From contig JAITHH010000115.1 in NCBI GenBank assembly GCA_031280065.1, forward strand, positions 1 through 9,262: a stretch of DNA of 9,262 bases, written 5' to 3'. Position 1 is the first letter of the stretch; each line of letters begins with the position of its first letter. The notes beneath the pieces are model-generated. The model was not told where the DNA came from, searched no databases, and saw only the letters and a list, made by a program, of their open reading frames with translations. This DNA comes from Treponema sp. GTDB taxonomy: Bacteria; Spirochaetota; Spirochaetia; Treponematales; Breznakiellaceae. The position numbers were made by a program, and so were the translations under genes. Of the stretch, positions 7,209-9,262 are shown piece after piece.

Positions 7209-7583
7209 CTAGTTCACCGAACCGAGCCAGTCATCGTAGCCGGATTTTACTTCGTCAAGCTGGCTGATCAGCCCTTCGTATTTATCGCGTTCTTCCTTGA
7301 TGATGTTGGCGGGCGCATGGCCTTGAATTAGCCGGTTCAGCCTGGCCTCAGATTCTTGAATGGCCTTTGAAAGGGATTCGTACCGGTGCCGGTAGGACAC
7401 ATAAACCTTCCCGTTCCCGCTGTACGTCGCGTTCTGGTCAAATTCCTCCAGTTTGGTGTTACTCGCGGAAAGCGTTTCGCCCATGGTATCGCTGAGGGCC
7501 TGGTAACGCTGGGCATTAGCGTCCTGGGAAAAAGCCGCCGCAGTAAAACAAACCAAAAGAACCGGGATAAGACAAATCTTCAT
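7209..7583 (-). CDS. Small secreted, helix-rich protein of unknown function
   Basis: This 124-residue protein is read from ATG at 7583-7581 to TAG at 7211-7209. A short signal peptide (MKICLIPVLLVCFTAAAFS) has likely cleavage after residue 19 or in the following few residues, so it is probably periplasmic. The mature part is rich in Glu, Lys, Gln and Ser and looks largely alpha-helical and possibly coiled-coil, especially at about 25-50 and 65-115. A more polar break (NATYSGNGKVYVSYRHR) separates the two. No known domain was recognised. The evidence that it is real is strong: AGGAGGT six bases before the start, a near-consensus promoter and a clear signal peptide. It is transcribed away from atpG and converges on the HEAT-repeat gene. 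Its base composition is less GC-rich than the operon. Cys12 does not sit in a convincing lipobox, so a lipoprotein is unlikely. Confidence 0.8.
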   Translation of the reverse strand: MKICLIPVLLVCFTAAAFSQDANAQRYQALSDTMGETLSASNTKLEEFDQNATYSGNGKVYVSYRHRYESLSKAIQESEARLNRLIQGHAPANIIKEERDKYEGLISQLDEVKSGYDDWLGSVN

Positions 7584-7589
7584 TGTATG

Positions 7590-7596
7590 ACCTCCT
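7590..7596 (-). promoter_or_regulatory. Ribosome binding site of the minus-strand secreted protein gene
   Basis: Read on the minus strand, AGGAGGT lies six bases upstream of the ATG at 7583. It is a near-perfect Shine-Dalgarno sequence and decides the start codon. Confidence 0.88.
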
Positions 7597-7605
7597 GTGT
7601 GTTTT

Positions 7606-7635
7606 ATTGTATTCGGGGAGTTTGTTCTCTGTCAA
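7606..7635 (-). promoter_or_regulatory. Sigma-70 type promoter of the minus-strand secreted protein gene
   Basis: On the minus strand the -35 box is TTGACA (7635-7630), a perfect consensus, and the -10 box is TACAAT (7611-7606), five of six. The spacer is 18 bp. Transcription should start near 7599, giving a very short leader of about 16 nt that still contains the Shine-Dalgarno sequence. This is the best promoter by sequence in the window. Confidence 0.85.
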
Positions 7636-7669
7636 GGTGTTATGGGTGTATCTGCCGCGGCGGAAACCC

Positions 7670-7698
7670 TTGAGCTGTTGCCGGCTTTCTGCTATAGT
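7670..7698 (+). promoter_or_regulatory. Sigma-70 type promoter of atpG, with extended -10
   Basis: The -35 box TTGAGC (7670-7675) and -10 box TATAGT (7693-7698) are separated by 17 bp. A TGC precedes the -10, giving an extended -10 element. The predicted start near 7705 leaves a leader of about 37 nt before the atpG ATG. The promoter diverges from that of the minus-strand gene; an 8-bp palindrome, GCCGCGGC (7654-7661), lies between the two -35 boxes. Whether that palindrome is an operator is unknown. Confidence 0.75.
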
Positions 7699-7741
7699 CT
7701 GTCGCGGAGCAGGGGAGCGCGGGGAACAAAGGGAGCGGATC

Positions 7742-8641
7742 ATGGCGAGTTTGCGGGATGTGCGGCTGAGGATGCGGGCGGTGAGGCAGACGCTCCAAGT
7801 TACCAAGGCAATGAATCTGATTTCTACGGCGAAACTGCGGAAGGGCCGGCGTATTCTGGAAGATACGGAGCCCTATTTTACCCGGATACAGAAGTCCATG
7901 TTCGACATTCTCTCCACAGCCCAGCCGGTCAGCAGTAAGTTCTTCAGCCCGCCCGGGCGGACGCCGGGGCGGAGCGGTCAGTACCATACGGCGGTGGTGG
8001 CAATTACCAGCGACAAAGGGCTGGCCGGCGGGTATAACACCAACATCTGCCATTATGTCAACAATCTCTGCGTCAAGGCGCTCAACCCCATCCTTATTCT
8101 CATCGGCTCCATCGGTTGCCGCTACTTCGTCCACTCGCCCTACCTTATTCTGGAGAACTTCTCGTTCCATTCCCAACTGCCAACCATCGAAAACGCCAAG
8201 GAGATCGCCGATTATATCATCTCTCAGTACCTGTGGGGGATGTTTGACGAGGTTCATATCGTGTATACCCACATGTACAGTTCAGTCAAGCTCCTCCCCT
8301 CTGAACGGCAGCTCCTGCCCCTGAACGCCAAACGGATTCAGGAGGAACTGGCCCAAAGCGGCAGCCGGAAGCGGGCGGATCTGCGGTTTGAATTCCTCCC
8401 GTCTGAGGAGGAGGTGTTTGACGCGCTCGTGCCCATGTATATTAAGGGAGTTGTCTACGGTTCTCTGGTGGAAGCCTACGCGAGCGAACAGAGCGCCCGG
8501 ATGGCGGCAATGGACAAGGCGTCCAAGAGCGCCGAAGACATGCTTGCATCCCTCCAGATCAGCTATAACCGGGCGCGGCAGGCGGGAATCACCCAGGAAA
8601 TAACGGAGATTGTTTCCGGTTCAGCCTCGTTAAGCGGATAA
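7742..8641 (+). CDS. atpG: F-type ATP synthase gamma subunit, isolated from other subunit genes
   Basis: In F1Fo ATPases the gamma subunit is the central rotor stalk inside the alpha3beta3 ring. The frame is open from 7583, but similarity begins at MASLRDVRLRMRAVRQTLQV, and GGGAG at 7731-7735 lies six bases before ATG 7742. The resulting 299 residues are normal length. The N-terminal coiled-coil helix (VTKAMNLISTAKLRKGRR, 20-37) is typical. The central Rossmann-like domain has ITSDKGLAGGYNTN (88-101), matching the family's TSD.GLCGG.N with Ala in place of Cys. The C-terminal helix has SEQSARMAAMDKASKSAEDM (248-267) and NRARQAGITQEITEIVSG (276-293), both strongly conserved. No inactivating change is visible. 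Gamma normally sits between atpA and atpD; here its upstream neighbour is a divergent secreted protein gene and the next gene downstream is an ABC permease. It has its own promoter. The family call is secure; a working F-ATPase in this organism is not shown by this window. Confidence 0.93.
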   Translation: MASLRDVRLRMRAVRQTLQVTKAMNLISTAKLRKGRRILEDTEPYFTRIQKSMFDILSTAQPVSSKFFSPPGRTPGRSGQYHTAVVAITSDKGLAGGYNTNICHYVNNLCVKALNPILILIGSIGCRYFVHSPYLILENFSFHSQLPTIENAKEIADYIISQYLWGMFDEVHIVYTHMYSSVKLLPSERQLLPLNAKRIQEELAQSGSRKRADLRFEFLPSEEEVFDALVPMYIKGVVYGSLVEAYASEQSARMAAMDKASKSAEDMLASLQISYNRARQAGITQEITEIVSGSASLSG

Positions 8642-8735
8642 ACGCGGAGCCGGAAGGCTTCAAAGGGCTGAAATTCTCAGCGGCTGCCGCAATTCGGCGC
8701 AGAATATTATGCAAAAGGGGGAGGGGAGGCGGCCA

Positions 8736-8789
8736 TTGTTAATCATCCGTATTCGGAATTGCTGGAGGCATCGTATTGACTTTTTTTAG
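8736..8789 (+). CDS. Possible 17-codon upstream reading frame (leader peptide) before the ABC permease
   Basis: A TTG at 8736 lies six bases after AGGGGAGG (8722-8729) and opens a 17-codon frame ending at TAG 8787-8789. The peptide would be short and arginine-rich with one Trp and two terminal Phe residues. It is in the same frame as the permease ATG 21 nt further on. The spacing is good, but a frame this short can arise by chance and TTG is a minor start codon. It is listed as a candidate only. Confidence 0.25.
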   Translation: MLIIRIRNCWRHRIDFF

Positions 8790-8804
8790 TGCTGGCGGTT
8801 TACT
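8776..8804 (+). promoter_or_regulatory. Candidate promoter of the ABC permease, possibly giving a leaderless mRNA
   Basis: A -35 box TTGACT (8776-8781, five of six) and a -10-like TTTACT (8799-8804, four of six) are separated by exactly 17 bp. The expected transcription start, about 7 nt after the -10, falls on or next to the ATG at 8811. If used, the mRNA would have essentially no 5' leader, which agrees with the lack of a good Shine-Dalgarno sequence. Confidence 0.5.
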
Positions 8805-8810
8805 CAACTT

Positions 8811-9262
8811 ATGAGTAGCAAACCGGAAAAAGACAAGAAACGCTGGACGGGCGACGACAGCCAATTCACCCTGCTGGCCCTGCCCACGGCGGTATGGTAC
8901 GTGCTGTTTTGTTATCTGCCCATGTTCGGTATCATTATCGCGTTCAAAAATTACCGCATCTCAGGCGGCTTTCTGCAAAGTATCATTAATAGTAAATGGA
9001 TCGGCTTCCAAAACTTCCAATTTCTGTTCAGCAGCCGCGATATATGGCTCATCATCCGCAACACCCTCGCGTATAACGCGGTGATGATCGTCATCGGCAC
9101 CGTGTTGACCATCGCCCTGGCCCTGATTGTCAGCGAACTGCATAACAAGACCGCCGCGAAGGTATACCAGACCATTTTGTTTTTCCCTTACTTCCTGTCC
9201 TGGGTGGTGGTTTCCACGCTGGTATGGGCCTTTTTAAGCTACGATATGGGCATGGCGAACAG
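8811..9262 (+). CDS. Carbohydrate ABC transporter permease, LplB/MalF type, 3' end cut off by the window
   Basis: The protein resembles the LplB-like (COG4209) branch of binding-protein-dependent sugar importers, an inner-membrane permease working with a second permease and a lipoprotein binding protein. The visible 150 codons have a short charged N-terminus (SSKPEKDKKRW), TM1 (about 20-46) with LPMFGIIIAFKNYRI, the WIGFQNFQFLFSS region (63-75), TM2 (about 84-108) followed by SELHNKTAAKVYQTI, and TM3 (about 118-143) with FFPYFLSWVVVS. All are typical of the family. The conserved EAA loop that contacts the ATPase lies beyond the window. An in-frame TAG at 8787 and the lack of other start codons force the ATG at 8811. 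The only Shine-Dalgarno-like sequence, GGCGG (8794-8798), is weak and 12 nt away. It is probably the first gene of a sugar-uptake operon. The substrate cannot be told from this part. Confidence 0.88.
   Translation, partial: MSSKPEKDKKRWTGDDSQFTLLALPTAVWYVLFCYLPMFGIIIAFKNYRISGGFLQSIINSKWIGFQNFQFLFSSRDIWLIIRNTLAYNAVMIVIGTVLTIALALIVSELHNKTAAKVYQTILFFPYFLSWVVVSTLVWAFLSYDMGMAN

Larger units (their letters stand above)
8642..8810 (+). other. Intergenic region between atpG and the ABC permease
   Basis: No convincing intrinsic terminator for atpG was found. Two weak hairpins are present, GCTGA-N5-TCAGC (8668-8682) and GCCG-N5-CGGC (8686-8698), neither followed by a T-run. TATTAT at 8705-8710 resembles a -10 box but has no matching -35. 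A purine-rich AGGGGAGG (8722-8729) resembles an orphan ribosome binding site. A promoter candidate for the permease lies at 8776-8804. Confidence 0.6.

Noticed and set aside
7523..7583. The small secreted protein as a lipoprotein, because Cys12 follows LLV
   Set aside because: The residue before the Cys is Val, which does not fit even a relaxed spirochaete lipobox, and the Cys lies within the hydrophobic core rather than at its end.
7583..7741. A 53-residue N-terminal extension of the gamma subunit
   Set aside because: It runs through both divergent promoters, and gamma similarity starts exactly at ATG 7742, which has a good ribosome binding site.
7640..8272. A 210-codon open frame on the minus strand opposite atpG
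   Set aside because: It lies antisense to a strongly conserved gene, has no family resemblance or ribosome binding site, and its Pro/Arg/His-rich composition is typical of GC-rich antisense frames.
8668..8698. Intrinsic terminator of atpG
   Set aside because: Two stems of only 4-5 bp are present and no T-run follows.
8715..8732. G-quadruplex in the purine-rich stretch before the permease
   Set aside because: Only two runs have three or more G; the others are two G, so a stable quadruplex is not supported.

Overview
The window looks like a piece of a GC-rich spirochaete chromosome, most likely a treponeme. This rests on the gene set and order (pnp, dut, an lptF/lptG pair, tgt and a secreted HEAT-repeat protein) and on the style of the proteins. 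It is an inference from memory, not a database match. Third codon positions are strongly G/C-rich in the first 7 kb. The small minus-strand gene and the region after about 8700 look less GC-rich.

Positions 1-7163 form one plus-strand operon of six tightly packed genes. It begins with pnp, whose 5' end lies outside the window (RNA phosphorolysis and decay). Then come dut (dUTP removal), two LptF/LptG-family permeases (lipid export across the envelope), tgt (queuosine tRNA modification) and a secreted HEAT-repeat protein. From dut onward every junction is an ATGA, GTGA or TGATG overlap, which implies translational coupling. No internal promoter or terminator was found. The operon ends at a perfect 11-bp GC-rich hairpin that lacks a T-tract and sits between convergent genes.

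Positions 7209-7583 hold a small minus-strand gene for a secreted, helix-rich protein of unknown function, with a near-consensus promoter and a strong ribosome binding site. It shares a 158-bp divergent region with a plus-strand F-type ATP synthase gamma subunit gene (atpG, 7742-8641). That region carries a convincing promoter in each direction. The atpG gene stands alone here: no other ATP synthase subunit is next to it on either side, which is unusual, especially in a lineage known for V-type ATPases.

After a 169-bp gap, the window ends inside the first gene of a probable carbohydrate ABC transporter (LplB/MalF-type permease). Its start codon has no good Shine-Dalgarno sequence. It may be expressed from a leaderless transcript, or it may sit behind a short upstream reading frame.

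No mobile element, CRISPR array, tRNA or rRNA was seen. Most of the window is ordinary housekeeping sequence. The points most worth a second look are the isolated atpG, an alternating half-site array at the tgt/HEAT junction, an extra helical segment in LptF, and the permease leader region.
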